Below are positions 17,985-26,018 of a stretch of DNA of 64,000 bases, one piece after another. This stretch comes from Nocardioides campestrisoli (GTDB lineage: Bacteria; Actinomycetota; Actinomycetes; Propionibacteriales; Nocardioidaceae): the NCBI RefSeq assembly GCF_013624435.2, contig NZ_CP061768.1:1332001-1396000 (forward strand), given 5' to 3'. The translations under genes and the position numbers were made by a program. A model generated the notes under the pieces. The model worked only from the letters and a program-made list of their open reading frames with translations, was not told the DNA's origin and searched no databases. Within the stretch, counting starts at the first letter, position 1, and each line of letters starts with the position of its first letter.

Positions 17985-18327
17985 GCCGAGCCACCTCTCG
18001 GGCGGCCGGGGCGGCGCCGCGATCAAGATGCTGCACGACCGGATCCTGGTCGAGCCCGACCAGGAGGCGGGAGAGCGACGCTCCAACGGCGGCATCGTCA
18101 TCCCGGCGACCGCGGCCATGGGTGCCCGGCGGCTGAGCTGGGCCAAGGTGGTCGCCACCGGCCCGCACGCCCGCGCGGTCGAGGTGGGGGACCGGGTGCT
18201 CTTCGACGCCGAGGACAAGGCCGAGGTCGAGGTCAACGCCGAGGTGTACGTCGTCATGCGCGAGCGGGACGTCCACGCCGTGGCCGCCGAGCGGCTCGAG
18301 GGCGGCGACACCGGCCTCTACCTCTGA
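17977..18327 (+). CDS. GroES-like co-chaperonin without adjacent groEL
   Basis: 116 residues with the Cpn10 fold: KMLHDRILVEPD, a mobile-loop segment RRSNGGIVIPATA with the hydrophobic GIVIP needed to dock on GroEL, and VGDRVLFDAEDKAEVEV. An N-terminal extension of about 16 residues precedes the fold. The usual groES-groEL operon is not here, so this is a second, lone copy. The GTG start overlaps the DUF3618 gene by 8 bases. Its client or partner is unknown. Confidence 0.85.
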   Translation: MTEPSHLSGGRGGAAIKMLHDRILVEPDQEAGERRSNGGIVIPATAAMGARRLSWAKVVATGPHARAVEVGDRVLFDAEDKAEVEVNAEVYVVMRERDVHAVAAERLEGGDTGLYL

Positions 18328-18372
18328 GCCACGTTCACCAGGGGCCAGGCTCCCGGGCCTCTGCTCCCCGGG

Positions 18373-19101
18373 TCAGGCTCCGGAGCGGCCGAGCAGCCGC
18401 CGGGCGCTGACCAGCTCGGAGGCGCCGTTGCCCAGGTGGGTCAGCAGGTCGTCGGCGGCGGCGTGCAGCTGCTCGTCCGTCATCGGGTCGAGCGCGTCGA
18501 GGATGAAGATCGCCGCCGTGGTCTCGTCCCGCAGCTGCGTACGGCGTCCCTGGCGCCAGTTCCACCGGCGGCAGGTGACGCCCTCGGCGTCGCGCCACAC
18601 CACTTCGCCGGGCTCGGGGTGCTCGGTGACCGGCTCGCCCTGGGCCAGCGTGTCGAAGGGCTCCTCGCCGGTGGCCCGCACCAGCTGCGGGGAGCTCGCG
18701 TAACGGTCCAGGTCCTCTCCGCCCAGCGGCACCTGGTGGAGCACCGAGACGGCGTTGTAGAGGTCGGTGAGCCGGTTGACCCGGGGCAGCCCCGAGTCGG
18801 CACGGCGCATCAGCGCCTCCAGGCTGTTGCGCGTGCGCTGCGGCTTGGCGCCGAAGGCCCGGTAGGCCTCGCGCCAGGCGGCGACGTGCGGCAGGTCCTG
18901 CACCGGTGCCACGGCCAGCGACTCGCGGGCGGACTGCTCGGCGGCGAGCAGCAGCTCCTCGCTCTCCTCGTCGCTGGAGGCGGGAGCGAGTCCGCTGACC
19001 GCGACCAGGAGCGCCCGGTAGTCCGGACGCAGCTCGAGGACCGCCGGGTCGACCCGGGCGTCGGAGAGGAAGGACTCGAGGTCGGACAGCGTGGCGGACA
19101 T
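18373..19101 (-). CDS. B3/B4 tRNA-binding-domain protein
   Basis: 242 residues. SLEALMRRADSGLPRVNRLTDLYNAVSVLHQVPLGGEDLDRY matches the B3/B4 domain of phenylalanyl-tRNA synthetase beta subunits, here free-standing. CRRWNWRQGRRT near the C-terminal third is the other conserved block. Free-standing B3/B4 proteins are thought to edit mischarged tRNA or bind amino acids; no proof can be given from sequence. Monocistronic; CAGGCT (19108-19113, minus) lies 6 bases before the ATG. Confidence 0.82.
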   Translation of the reverse strand: MSATLSDLESFLSDARVDPAVLELRPDYRALLVAVSGLAPASSDEESEELLLAAEQSARESLAVAPVQDLPHVAAWREAYRAFGAKPQRTRNSLEALMRRADSGLPRVNRLTDLYNAVSVLHQVPLGGEDLDRYASSPQLVRATGEEPFDTLAQGEPVTEHPEPGEVVWRDAEGVTCRRWNWRQGRRTQLRDETTAAIFILDALDPMTDEQLHAAADDLLTHLGNGASELVSARRLLGRSGA

Positions 19102-19188
19102 GTCTCCAGCCTGACCCGTGCTTCGCGCGGGCGCAACCGCGCGGCGAGGACGCCCGGCGGCGCCGTGTCGCTGACCCCCAGGCACGAG

Positions 19189-19223
19189 AAAGCCCCTGAC
19201 CGGGACTCCCGGTCAGGGGCTTT
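19189..19223. terminator. Perfect 16-bp hairpin terminator
   Basis: AAAGCCCCTGACCGGG (19189-19204), loop ACT, then CCCGGTCAGGGGCTTT (19208-19223). The flanking A and T runs let it work on either strand. It stands between tRNA-Lys and the B3/4 gene and probably ends the tRNA-Lys transcript. Confidence 0.85.
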
Positions 19224-19238
19224 CGGTGCTGCGATCTG

Positions 19239-19311
<73 letters not shown>

Positions 19312-19402
19312 CCGGTGAAGCGAGGGAAACACTACCAGCGGGTGGGGCGCGAGAGAAATCGGGTGCGGGGGTGGGGGTCCCTTGACCCCTCGCGCGGTCG
19401 GT

Positions 19403-20629
19403 TCACACGGTGGAGCCGGGCTCGACCCGGGACCCGGCCGGCAGCGATGTCCGCTCCGCCACGGAAGAGTCCTGGCCGACCATCACCAGCTCCTCCTCCC
19501 GGGCCACCCGCGAGGTGGGCGGGGTGCCGACGACGGCGTCCCGTCCGATCTCGACGCCTGCGTCCAGGATGCTGGTCGTGACCCGGGCACCGCGGCGCAC
19601 CACGGTGCCGGCGAAGAGCACGGCGTCCTCGACGAGCGCGCCCTCCTCGATCACCACGCCCGGCCCCAGCACGCTGCGGCGCACCGCGCCGGCCACGTCG
19701 CAGCCGGGGGCGAGCAGGCTGTCGGAGAGCTCGCCGCTGGGACGCACCCGCGAAGGCCCGCGGTCCGGCCAGTGGGTGAGCACGGGGCGGTCGGGGTGGT
19801 CGAAGACGTCGACCTTGCCGGCGAGCAGGTCGCGGTGACCCTGGAGGTAGACCTCGGGGCGGCCCAGGTCGCGCCAGTATCCGGGCAGCGGCTCCGCACG
19901 CACCAGCCCGCGCGCGACCAGGTCGGGCAGGAGGTGCTCGCCGAAGTCGCCGATCCCGCTGTCGTCGTCGTCGGTCTCGCCCGCCAACCGGGCGCGTAGG
20001 CGGAAGAGGGCCTCGAGCAGGGGAGCCGTCTGGTAGACGAACACCTCGGTGGCCACCGTGCCGGTGACGGGCCGCGACGGCTTCTCGTGCACCGCCGTCA
20101 CGGTGCCGTCGGAGGCGGTCTCCAGCACCACGTTCTGGCTGGCCTCCTTCTTGGTCACCTCGCTGGTCAGCACCGTGGCCGCGGCGCCGGAGCCGCGGTG
20201 CTCGGCGATCACGTCGCGCAGGTCGGCGTTGAAGACGTGGTCGGCGCTGGTGACCACCAGGGTCTCCGCAGCCCGGGCCTCCAGGTCGCGCGCCATCCGT
20301 AGCAGCAGATCGCCGTTGCCGAAGGCGAAGCCGTCCTCGGTGGCCGGTCCGCTCCCGGTCTGCGGCACCATCCGGCGGAACCCGCCGCGACTTGAGTCCA
20401 GGTCCCAGGGCCGGCCGCCCGCGAGGTACTGGTCGATCGAGGCCACCTGGTACTCCAGGCTGACCCAGACGTCGCGCAGCCCCGAGTGCAGCATGCTGCT
20501 GAGGGCGAAGTCGATGAGCCGGTGGGTGCCGCCGTACGGCAGGGCCGGCTTGGCACGCTCCCGGGTCAGCACATCCATCCGGGAGCCCTGGCCGCCGGCC
20601 TGGACGATGGCCAGCACGTCGCCGTTCAC
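19403..20629 (-). CDS. GlgC-like sugar-phosphate nucleotidyltransferase
   Basis: 408 residues. AIVQAGGQGSRM...TRERAKPALPYGGTHRLIDFALS is the nucleotide-binding start of ADP-glucose pyrophosphorylases; SADHVF and EKPSRP are the sugar/metal sites; the C-terminal third is a left-handed beta-helix (VLGPGVVIEEGALVEDAVLF). It would make an NDP-sugar such as ADP-glucose from glucose 1-phosphate. The usual PLT after the GxGxR loop is replaced by VLT, so it may be a paralogue of the main GlgC. The GTG start overlaps the stop of the upstream oxidoreductase by 4 bases. Confidence 0.82.
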   Translation of the reverse strand: MNGDVLAIVQAGGQGSRMDVLTRERAKPALPYGGTHRLIDFALSSMLHSGLRDVWVSLEYQVASIDQYLAGGRPWDLDSSRGGFRRMVPQTGSGPATEDGFAFGNGDLLLRMARDLEARAAETLVVTSADHVFNADLRDVIAEHRGSGAAATVLTSEVTKKEASQNVVLETASDGTVTAVHEKPSRPVTGTVATEVFVYQTAPLLEALFRLRARLAGETDDDDSGIGDFGEHLLPDLVARGLVRAEPLPGYWRDLGRPEVYLQGHRDLLAGKVDVFDHPDRPVLTHWPDRGPSRVRPSGELSDSLLAPGCDVAGAVRRSVLGPGVVIEEGALVEDAVLFAGTVVRRGARVTTSILDAGVEIGRDAVVGTPPTSRVAREEELVMVGQDSSVAERTSLPAGSRVEPGSTV

Positions 20630-22206
20630 AGCGCCTCCAGCACGGCCCGGGCGGCGTTGTGGCCGCCGATCCCGGAGACGGCGCCGCCGCGCCGGGCGCC
20701 GGAGCCGCAGAGCAGCACGGCCTCGTCGTCGGTGGCCACGCCCCAGCGCTGCGCGGGTGTCTCCAGCCGCGCGCGGTTCGGCGCCCAGGGCCACTCCAGG
20801 TGGCCGTGGAAGATGTGTCCGCCGGGCATCGCCAGGTCGGCCTCGACGTCCTGGGGCACCTTCGCCTCCAGGCACGGGCGGCCCTCGGCGTCGGTCATCA
20901 GGCAGGAGGCGATGGGCTCGACCAGGTGCTCGTCGAGCGAGGCCAGCGCCCGCTCCACCGCCTGTGCCTTGGCGGCCTCGCGGTCCCCCTCGAAGAGCGA
21001 GGCGGGGGTGTGCAGTCCGAAGTACGTCATCGTGTGCGCTCCCGTCCCGACGAGGTCGCCGAGGATCGAGGGGTCGGTGAGTGAATGACAGTAGACCTCT
21101 CCCGGTAGCACGTCAGGCATCCGCCCGGCGGCCGCCTGCGCCCAGGCAGCCTCGACCTGCGAGTAGTCCTCGGCCAGGTGCAGGGTGCCGGCGAACGCGA
21201 CCTCGGGATCGATGCCGGACCGCAGGCGGGGGAGCCGCTCCAGCAGCAGGTTGATCTTGAGCTGGGAGCCCTCGGGCTTGCTCGCCGGTTCCTCCGGCTC
21301 GCCGAGCAGGATCTTCAGCACCCACGGCGCCACCCCCGACAGCACCCGCCGGCAGGTCACCCCGTGCTCACGGGTGCCGTCGTGCCAGGTCACCTCGGCC
21401 CCGTCGCCCTGGGGACGGATCGCGCTCACCCCGGCGCCTGTGACCAGCTCCGCGCCCGCTTCGACGGCCGACCGGGCGAGTGCGTCGGTCACCGAGCCCA
21501 TCCCCCCGACCGGGACCCGCCACTCGCCGGTGCCGTTGCCGACCAGGTGGTAGAGGAAGCAGCGGTTCTGCACCAGCGAGACGTCGTCGAGCGAGGCGAA
21601 CGTGCCGATCAGCGCGTCGGTGGCCACCACCCCCCGCACGGTGTCGTTCGCGAACCGGCGGCGTACGGCCGTCCCCAGCGGCTCGCGCACCAGGTCGTGC
21701 CACAGCTCGGGCTCGACCTTGGCGGCCACGTCCCGCTCGAGGGGGAGCGGCTGGGTCAGGGTCGGGGCCACCACCTCGGCGAAGGTGCCGACCTCGTCGT
21801 AGAAGCGGCGCCAGGCGTCGTACTCCTCGTCGCTGCCGGTCAGCTCGCGGAAGGACCGCCGGGTGGCCTCACCCTCCCGGCGCTCCACCAGCAGCCCGCC
21901 GGCCATGCCGTCGCGGGCGTACGGGGTGTAGGAGGCGGTCCGGCGCGAGACCAGCCGCACGTCCAGGTCCAGCTCGGCCATCACCTGCTCGGGCATCAGG
22001 CTGACCAGGTAGGAGTAGCGGGAGAGACGGGCCGGCAGGCCGGGGAAGGTCTGGGTGGAGACCGCGGCGCCGCCCACGTGCGGGAGTCTCTCGAGGACCA
22101 GAACCGAGAGGCCGGCCCGGGCGAGGTACGCCGCGGAGACCAGGCCGTTGTGGCCGCCGCCGACCACGACGACGTCGTAGTCATTTCTAGTCATGCTGGT
22201 GGTCAC
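20626..22206 (-). CDS. FAD-dependent phytoene-desaturase-like oxidoreductase
   Basis: 526 residues. N-terminal Rossmann dinucleotide site DVVVVGGGHNGLVSAAYLARAG, then VLERLPHVGGAA; the C-terminus has LCGSGARRGGAVSGIGGHNAARA, the second FAD contact of the CrtI/FixC-like flavin amine-oxidase group. There are no carotenoid genes nearby, so a carotenoid role is not supported. Leaderless promoter: TAGGTT at 22213-22218 (minus), 6 bases before GTG 22206. It is translationally coupled to the GlgC-like gene. Confidence 0.82.
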   Translation of the reverse strand: MTTSMTRNDYDVVVVGGGHNGLVSAAYLARAGLSVLVLERLPHVGGAAVSTQTFPGLPARLSRYSYLVSLMPEQVMAELDLDVRLVSRRTASYTPYARDGMAGGLLVERREGEATRRSFRELTGSDEEYDAWRRFYDEVGTFAEVVAPTLTQPLPLERDVAAKVEPELWHDLVREPLGTAVRRRFANDTVRGVVATDALIGTFASLDDVSLVQNRCFLYHLVGNGTGEWRVPVGGMGSVTDALARSAVEAGAELVTGAGVSAIRPQGDGAEVTWHDGTREHGVTCRRVLSGVAPWVLKILLGEPEEPASKPEGSQLKINLLLERLPRLRSGIDPEVAFAGTLHLAEDYSQVEAAWAQAAAGRMPDVLPGEVYCHSLTDPSILGDLVGTGAHTMTYFGLHTPASLFEGDREAAKAQAVERALASLDEHLVEPIASCLMTDAEGRPCLEAKVPQDVEADLAMPGGHIFHGHLEWPWAPNRARLETPAQRWGVATDDEAVLLCGSGARRGGAVSGIGGHNAARAVLEAL

Positions 22207-22212
22207 CTGGTC

Positions 22213-22218
22213 AACCTA
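22213..22218 (-). promoter_or_regulatory. -10 box of leaderless oxidoreductase promoter
   Basis: TAGGTT on the minus strand, 6 bases before GTG 22206; this favours GTG 22206 over ATG 22194. Confidence 0.45.
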
Positions 22219-22245
22219 AACCACCGAACGGGGGATCCCCGCCCC

Positions 22246-22266
22246 GAAACCGCGGCAATAGGTTTC
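22246..22266. promoter_or_regulatory. Inverted repeat in the divergent region upstream of the PAS kinase
   Basis: GAAACC (22246-22251) and GGTTTC (22261-22266) separated by 9 bases; a further 10-bp palindrome GGGGATCCCC lies at 22231-22240. Possible operators between divergent genes; no regulator can be named. Confidence 0.35.
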
Positions 22267-22318
22267 CGGCAAGTTTAGTGTCGGCGGCAGGATCGTCATG
22301 GGGGAGGAGGCGCCGGGG

Positions 22319-24448
22319 ATGACCCGTGGGAACCGGATCGGGCTGCTCCTTCTGGTGGGCTTCTACGCGCTCGTGGGCTTCTACGCGCTCGGCGTGCAGT
22401 CGGACGCCGCCGTGGTCGCGGAGGCGTTCCCGGTCGGCCTGATGGCCGGCGTCCTGCTGCTCGTGCCCCGGCCCCCGCGGCCCGCGCTGCTGGTGCTCCT
22501 GGTGGCGATCGCGGTCGGGCTCTACCTCTCGGCCGGACGCGACCCCGTGGTGGCGGTGGGCTGGAGCCTCGCCGGCGGGCTGGGTGCCTGGCTGGTCTCC
22601 GAGGTGACCACCCAGCGCGGACAGCGCCGCCCGGCGCTGCTCAACGAGCGGGACCTGCGGCGCTTCATCGCCGCCAGTGCTGCCGGGTCGGTGGCCGCCG
22701 CCGTGGTGTGCACCGGGGTGGGCGTGGCCGTCGGCCTCGCCGACTGGTGGGTGATCGCGATGGCCGTCGCCCTGCCGCACCTGGCCTCGTACCTGGTGAT
22801 GGTGCCGCACTTCATGGGCCGGGCCCGCTACCGCGGGGTGGCACCGCTGCCCGAGCGGGTGCTCCAGTGGGTCGGCACCGTGACGGCGACCGTCGTGGTC
22901 TTCTCCCCGCTGGACTCCCCGGTGAGCCTCGCCTTCGTGCTCATCCCCTTCCTCGGCTGGGCGGCGCTGCGTGCGCCCATGCGCGAGACGCTGGTCCAGC
23001 TGATGGTGGTCGCGGTGATCGCCCACTCCATGACCACCCAGGGTTTCGGTCCGACGGCCGTCGACGAGACCACCACCCACCTGGAGGCCGAGCTCTTCGC
23101 CGCGGTGCTCGCTCTGTTCATCTGCGCCTGCGCGCTCAGCTGCATCCCGTTCGCGATCGCGGTCGGCGCGCAGCGGCGGCAGAGCTGGCAGGTCGGGCGT
23201 GAGAAGGCCAAGGTCGAGCAGCTGGTCCAGGGCGCGTCGAGCATCGCGATCATCGGCACCAACCGGAACGGTCACCTGGACCTCTTCAACCCCGGGGCGT
23301 CCGCGCTGCTGGGCTACGCCCCCGAAGAGGTGCTCGGCCGCTCGCCGCGGATGTTCCACACCGCCGCCGAGGTCCAGCGCCTGGCGACGCGGCTGGGGAT
23401 CGAGGCCGACTACGCCGCGGTCACGCTCGAGCTCGCCCGACCCGGGCGTGGGGCGATGGACGTGGAGTTCCTGCACAAGGACGGGTCCGTGCGCACCCTC
23501 CAGCTCTCCATGTCGCGGCTGGTGGACGAGAGCGGCGCACCCATCGGCTACGTCAGCACCGGTGAGGACGTCACCCACCGGGTGCAGCAGCAGCGCGTGC
23601 TGGAGGAGGCGCTCGAGGTGGAGCGGCGAGCGCTGGAGCACCAGCGCGAGGTGGACGCGGTCAAGGACTCGTTCGTCTCCGGTGTCAGCCACGAGCTGCG
23701 TACGCCGATCACCAGCATCCTGGGCTACCTGGAGATGCTGGAGGAGGGCGGGTTCGGGCCGCTGCACCAGGGCCAGGTCCAGGCGCTGGGCCGGGTGAAG
23801 GGGAACAGCCGGCGGCTGCTCTCCCTGATCGACGACCTGCTGATGCTCTCCCGCATCCAGGACGGGAGCCTCGCGGTCGCCACCTGCCAGCTGGACCTGC
23901 GGGACGTGGTGGCCGGCGCCCGCGAGGAGATGAGCCCGGCGATGCTCTCGGCCGAGATCGACTGCTCCCTGTCGCTGCCCGAGGAGCAGGTCCTGGTGAT
24001 CGGCGACGAGGAGCGGCTCGGCCGGGTCCTGGTCAACCTCCTCGGCAACGCGGTGAAGTTCACCGAGCCCGAGGGCCGGATCGACATCTCCCTCGAGGTC
24101 CAAGGGGCCTGCGCCGTGCTCGCCGTGCGCGACACCGGCATCGGGGTGCCGCCCGAGGAGCAGGGCCAGCTGTTCGACCGGTTCTTCCGCTCCCGGATCG
24201 CGCACGAGCGGGCTACCCAGGGCAGCGGCCTGGGCCTGTCCATCGCTCGCGCGATCGTGGAGACCCACGGCGGGGTCATCGACATGGAGTCCGGGCACGG
24301 CGTCGGGTCCACCTTCCGGGTGCGCCTCCCGTTGGAGGGGGCCGACCCCGTTCCCGTGCAGCTCGCCCAGGGCGTCGCAACCGCGTCGGCGGCCGGGACG
24401 GCCGAGCAGACGACGTACGGCAAGGACGAGACGAGCCTCGCCAGCTGA
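22319..24448 (+). CDS. Membrane sensor histidine kinase with PAS domain
   Basis: 709 residues. About 280 N-terminal residues hold eight or so membrane segments, then a PAS domain (SSIAIIGTNRNGHLDLFNPGASALLGY), HisKA with phospho-acceptor His458 in SGVSHELRTP, and HATPase (NLLGNAVKFTEP, DTGIGVPPEEQ, GSGLGLSIARAI). A strong GGGGGAGGAGG eight bases upstream supports ATG 22319 over ATG 22298. No response regulator lies beside it, so it is an orphan kinase. An 18-bp tandem duplication gives VGFYAL twice in the first membrane helix. Confidence 0.9.
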   Translation: MTRGNRIGLLLLVGFYALVGFYALGVQSDAAVVAEAFPVGLMAGVLLLVPRPPRPALLVLLVAIAVGLYLSAGRDPVVAVGWSLAGGLGAWLVSEVTTQRGQRRPALLNERDLRRFIAASAAGSVAAAVVCTGVGVAVGLADWWVIAMAVALPHLASYLVMVPHFMGRARYRGVAPLPERVLQWVGTVTATVVVFSPLDSPVSLAFVLIPFLGWAALRAPMRETLVQLMVVAVIAHSMTTQGFGPTAVDETTTHLEAELFAAVLALFICACALSCIPFAIAVGAQRRQSWQVGREKAKVEQLVQGASSIAIIGTNRNGHLDLFNPGASALLGYAPEEVLGRSPRMFHTAAEVQRLATRLGIEADYAAVTLELARPGRGAMDVEFLHKDGSVRTLQLSMSRLVDESGAPIGYVSTGEDVTHRVQQQRVLEEALEVERRALEHQREVDAVKDSFVSGVSHELRTPITSILGYLEMLEEGGFGPLHQGQVQALGRVKGNSRRLLSLIDDLLMLSRIQDGSLAVATCQLDLRDVVAGAREEMSPAMLSAEIDCSLSLPEEQVLVIGDEERLGRVLVNLLGNAVKFTEPEGRIDISLEVQGACAVLAVRDTGIGVPPEEQGQLFDRFFRSRIAHERATQGSGLGLSIARAIVETHGGVIDMESGHGVGSTFRVRLPLEGADPVPVQLAQGVATASAAGTAEQTTYGKDETSLAS
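22355..22390 (+). repeat. Perfect 18-bp tandem duplication inside the kinase gene
   Basis: GTGGGCTTCTACGCGCTC occurs twice in a row (22355-22372 and 22373-22390), in frame, repeating VGFYAL in the first membrane segment. Confidence 0.9.
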
Positions 24449-24498
24449 TCGCCGGCTCGCCCGCGGCTCGGCTGGGGCAGTCGGCCCCGGGAACGGAC

Positions 24499-24538
24499 GA
24501 AGGCCCCCGGTCCGCGTCTCCGCGGCCCGGGGGCCTTC
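24499..24538. terminator. Hairpin terminator after the PAS kinase, facing tRNA-His
   Basis: GAAGGCCCCCGG (24499-24510) pairs with CCGGGGGCCTTC (24527-24538); the inside contains a second short CGCG/CGCG pairing. Probably bidirectional. Confidence 0.8.
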
Positions 24539-24542
24539 TACC

Positions 24543-24619
24543 TGGGGTGAACGACGGGACTTGAACCCGCGACATCCGCGACCACAACGCGGCGCTCTAC
24601 CAGCTGAGCTACGCCCACC
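24543..24619 (-). tRNA. tRNA-His (anticodon GTG)
   Basis: Acceptor GTGGGCG/CGTTCAC with an extra encoded G at -1 (24619) and C73, typical of tRNA-His; anticodon loop TTGTGGT; T arm CGGGTTCAAGTCCCG. The 3' CCA is encoded at 24543-24545. Confidence 0.95.
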
Positions 24620-24660
24620 ATGAGGCCCCGGTGGTGCCGGGGCCGTGGAAGAGTGTAGCC

Positions 24661-25335
24661 CTAAGGAGCCGTTTGCTCCGCATCCGGGCTGGCACCCGTG
24701 GAGTCGGCGCTCTGCTCCGGCTCCAGGCCGAGGCCGGTCAGGGCGCCGGCGTGCTTGGCGGCGATCTCCTTCGCGGTCGCGGAGTCCGGGCCGGGGGGCG
24801 CCACGAAGACGGCCTCGCGGTAGTAGCGCAGCTCCTCGATGCTCTCCTGGATGTCGGCGAGCGCGCGGTGGTTGCCGCGCTTGGCGGGGGAGGCGAAGTA
24901 GGCCCGCGGGTACCACCGGCGGGAGAGCTCCTTGATCGAGGAGACGTCGATGTTGCGGTAGTGCAGGTGTCCCTCGAGGGTGGGCATGTCGCGGGCCAGG
25001 AAGGCCCGGTCCGTGCCGATCGTGTTGCCGGCCAGCGGAGGGCGGCTCCCGTCGGGGCAGTGCTCGCGGATGTAGGCGAGCACCTGCTCCTCCGCCTCCG
25101 CCATCGCCATGCCGCCGTCGAGCTCCTTGAGCAGGCCCGAGGTCTCGTGCATCGAGCGGACGAAGTCCACCATCTGCTCCAGGGCCTCGGCCGGGGGCTT
25201 GATGATCACGTCGACGCCGTCGCCGATCACGTTCAGCTCGAAGTCGGTGACGAGCGCGGCGACCTCGATCAGCGCGTCTGCCCCGAGGTCGAGGCCGGTC
25301 ATCTCACAGTCGATCCACACCAGTCTGTCGCTCAC
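24661..25335 (-). CDS. orn: Oligoribonuclease
   Basis: 224 residues. WIDCEMTGLD holds Asp9 and Glu11 of the DEDD exonuclease site; GNTIGTDRAFLARDMP and KRGNHRALADIQESIEELRYYR supply the remaining acidic residues and the catalytic His. It degrades 2-5-nt RNA to mononucleotides and finishes pGpG turnover. The C-terminus has a 40-residue low-complexity tail. The GTG start is fixed by TAGGGT (25343-25348, minus) 7 bases upstream. Confidence 0.95.
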   Translation of the reverse strand: MSDRLVWIDCEMTGLDLGADALIEVAALVTDFELNVIGDGVDVIIKPPAEALEQMVDFVRSMHETSGLLKELDGGMAMAEAEEQVLAYIREHCPDGSRPPLAGNTIGTDRAFLARDMPTLEGHLHYRNIDVSSIKELSRRWYPRAYFASPAKRGNHRALADIQESIEELRYYREAVFVAPPGPDSATAKEIAAKHAGALTGLGLEPEQSADSTGASPDAEQTAP

Positions 25336-25342
25336 CCGATCC

Positions 25343-25348
25343 ACCCTA
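25343..25348 (-). promoter_or_regulatory. -10 box of leaderless orn promoter
   Basis: TAGGGT on the minus strand followed by 7 bases and GTG 25335. Confidence 0.5.
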
Positions 25349-25439
25349 CTGGCCCAGGTCCGTGGTCCGTCTCTCCGCGCGTGTCCAGGCTCACGGCGCC
25401 GCTTCACGCCCCGCTCAGCGCGTACTCAGACTCCCGACC

Positions 25440-25445
25440 TAGGGT
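25440..25445 (+). promoter_or_regulatory. -10 box of leaderless mauE-like promoter
   Basis: TAGGGT, 6 bases before GTG 25452. Confidence 0.5.
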
Positions 25446-25451
25446 GACTAC

Positions 25452-26018
25452 GTGCAGCGCAACCTCTGGCCAGTGGCCCGGCCGTGGATCGGCACCGTCG
25501 CCCGTCTGGTGACCGGCGGGGTGTGGATCGTGGCCGGCGCACTCAAGCTGCCCGACCCCGTGGAGAGCGCCCAGGCGGTGCGGGCCTACGAGATCCTGCC
25601 CGAGACCCTGGTCCCGACGGTGGGGTTCCTGCTGCCGGCGATCGAGGTGGTGGTGGGGATCTGCCTGGTGCTCGGCGTGCTGACCCGCGCCGGCGGGCTC
25701 GTCTCGGCCCTCCTGTTCGCGATCTTCATCGCCGGGATCGCCTCGGCCTGGGCCCGTGGCCTGGAGATCGACTGCGGCTGCTTCGGCGGCGGCGGCGAGA
25801 AGGAGGGCGCCTCCTCGGAGTACCCCTGGGAGATCGCTCGCGACGTGCTGCTGATGCTGGCCTCCCTGTGGCTGGTGCGCTGGCCGCGCACGCGGCTCGC
25901 GCTGGACAACCTGATCTTCCGCCCAGATGGGCGTGACCCGGGACATGACCCGGAGCTCGACGTGGAAAGGAACGATGATGGCGAACCCCCCGAAGAAGCC
26001 CGGTCGCTCGAGGGCTGA
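25452..26018 (+). CDS. MauE/DoxX-like membrane protein with Cys pair
   Basis: 188 residues, four membrane helices (about 13-32, 52-75, 80-102, 128-148). Between helices 3 and 4 sits DCGCFGGG with Cys108 and Cys110. MauE-type proteins are thought to pass electrons or shape disulfides for extracytoplasmic partners. The next gene, overlapping by 41 bases, encodes a membrane-tethered thioredoxin-fold protein, so the two likely form a redox pair at the outer face of the membrane. The hydrophilic tail overlaps the next gene. Confidence 0.85.
   Translation: MQRNLWPVARPWIGTVARLVTGGVWIVAGALKLPDPVESAQAVRAYEILPETLVPTVGFLLPAIEVVVGICLVLGVLTRAGGLVSALLFAIFIAGIASAWARGLEIDCGCFGGGGEKEGASSEYPWEIARDVLLMLASLWLVRWPRTRLALDNLIFRPDGRDPGHDPELDVERNDDGEPPEEARSLEG

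Noticed and set aside
20626..22206. Carotenoid biosynthesis cluster around the phytoene-desaturase-like gene
   Set aside because: No phytoene synthase, GGPP synthase or cyclase is nearby; the partner gene is GlgC-like.
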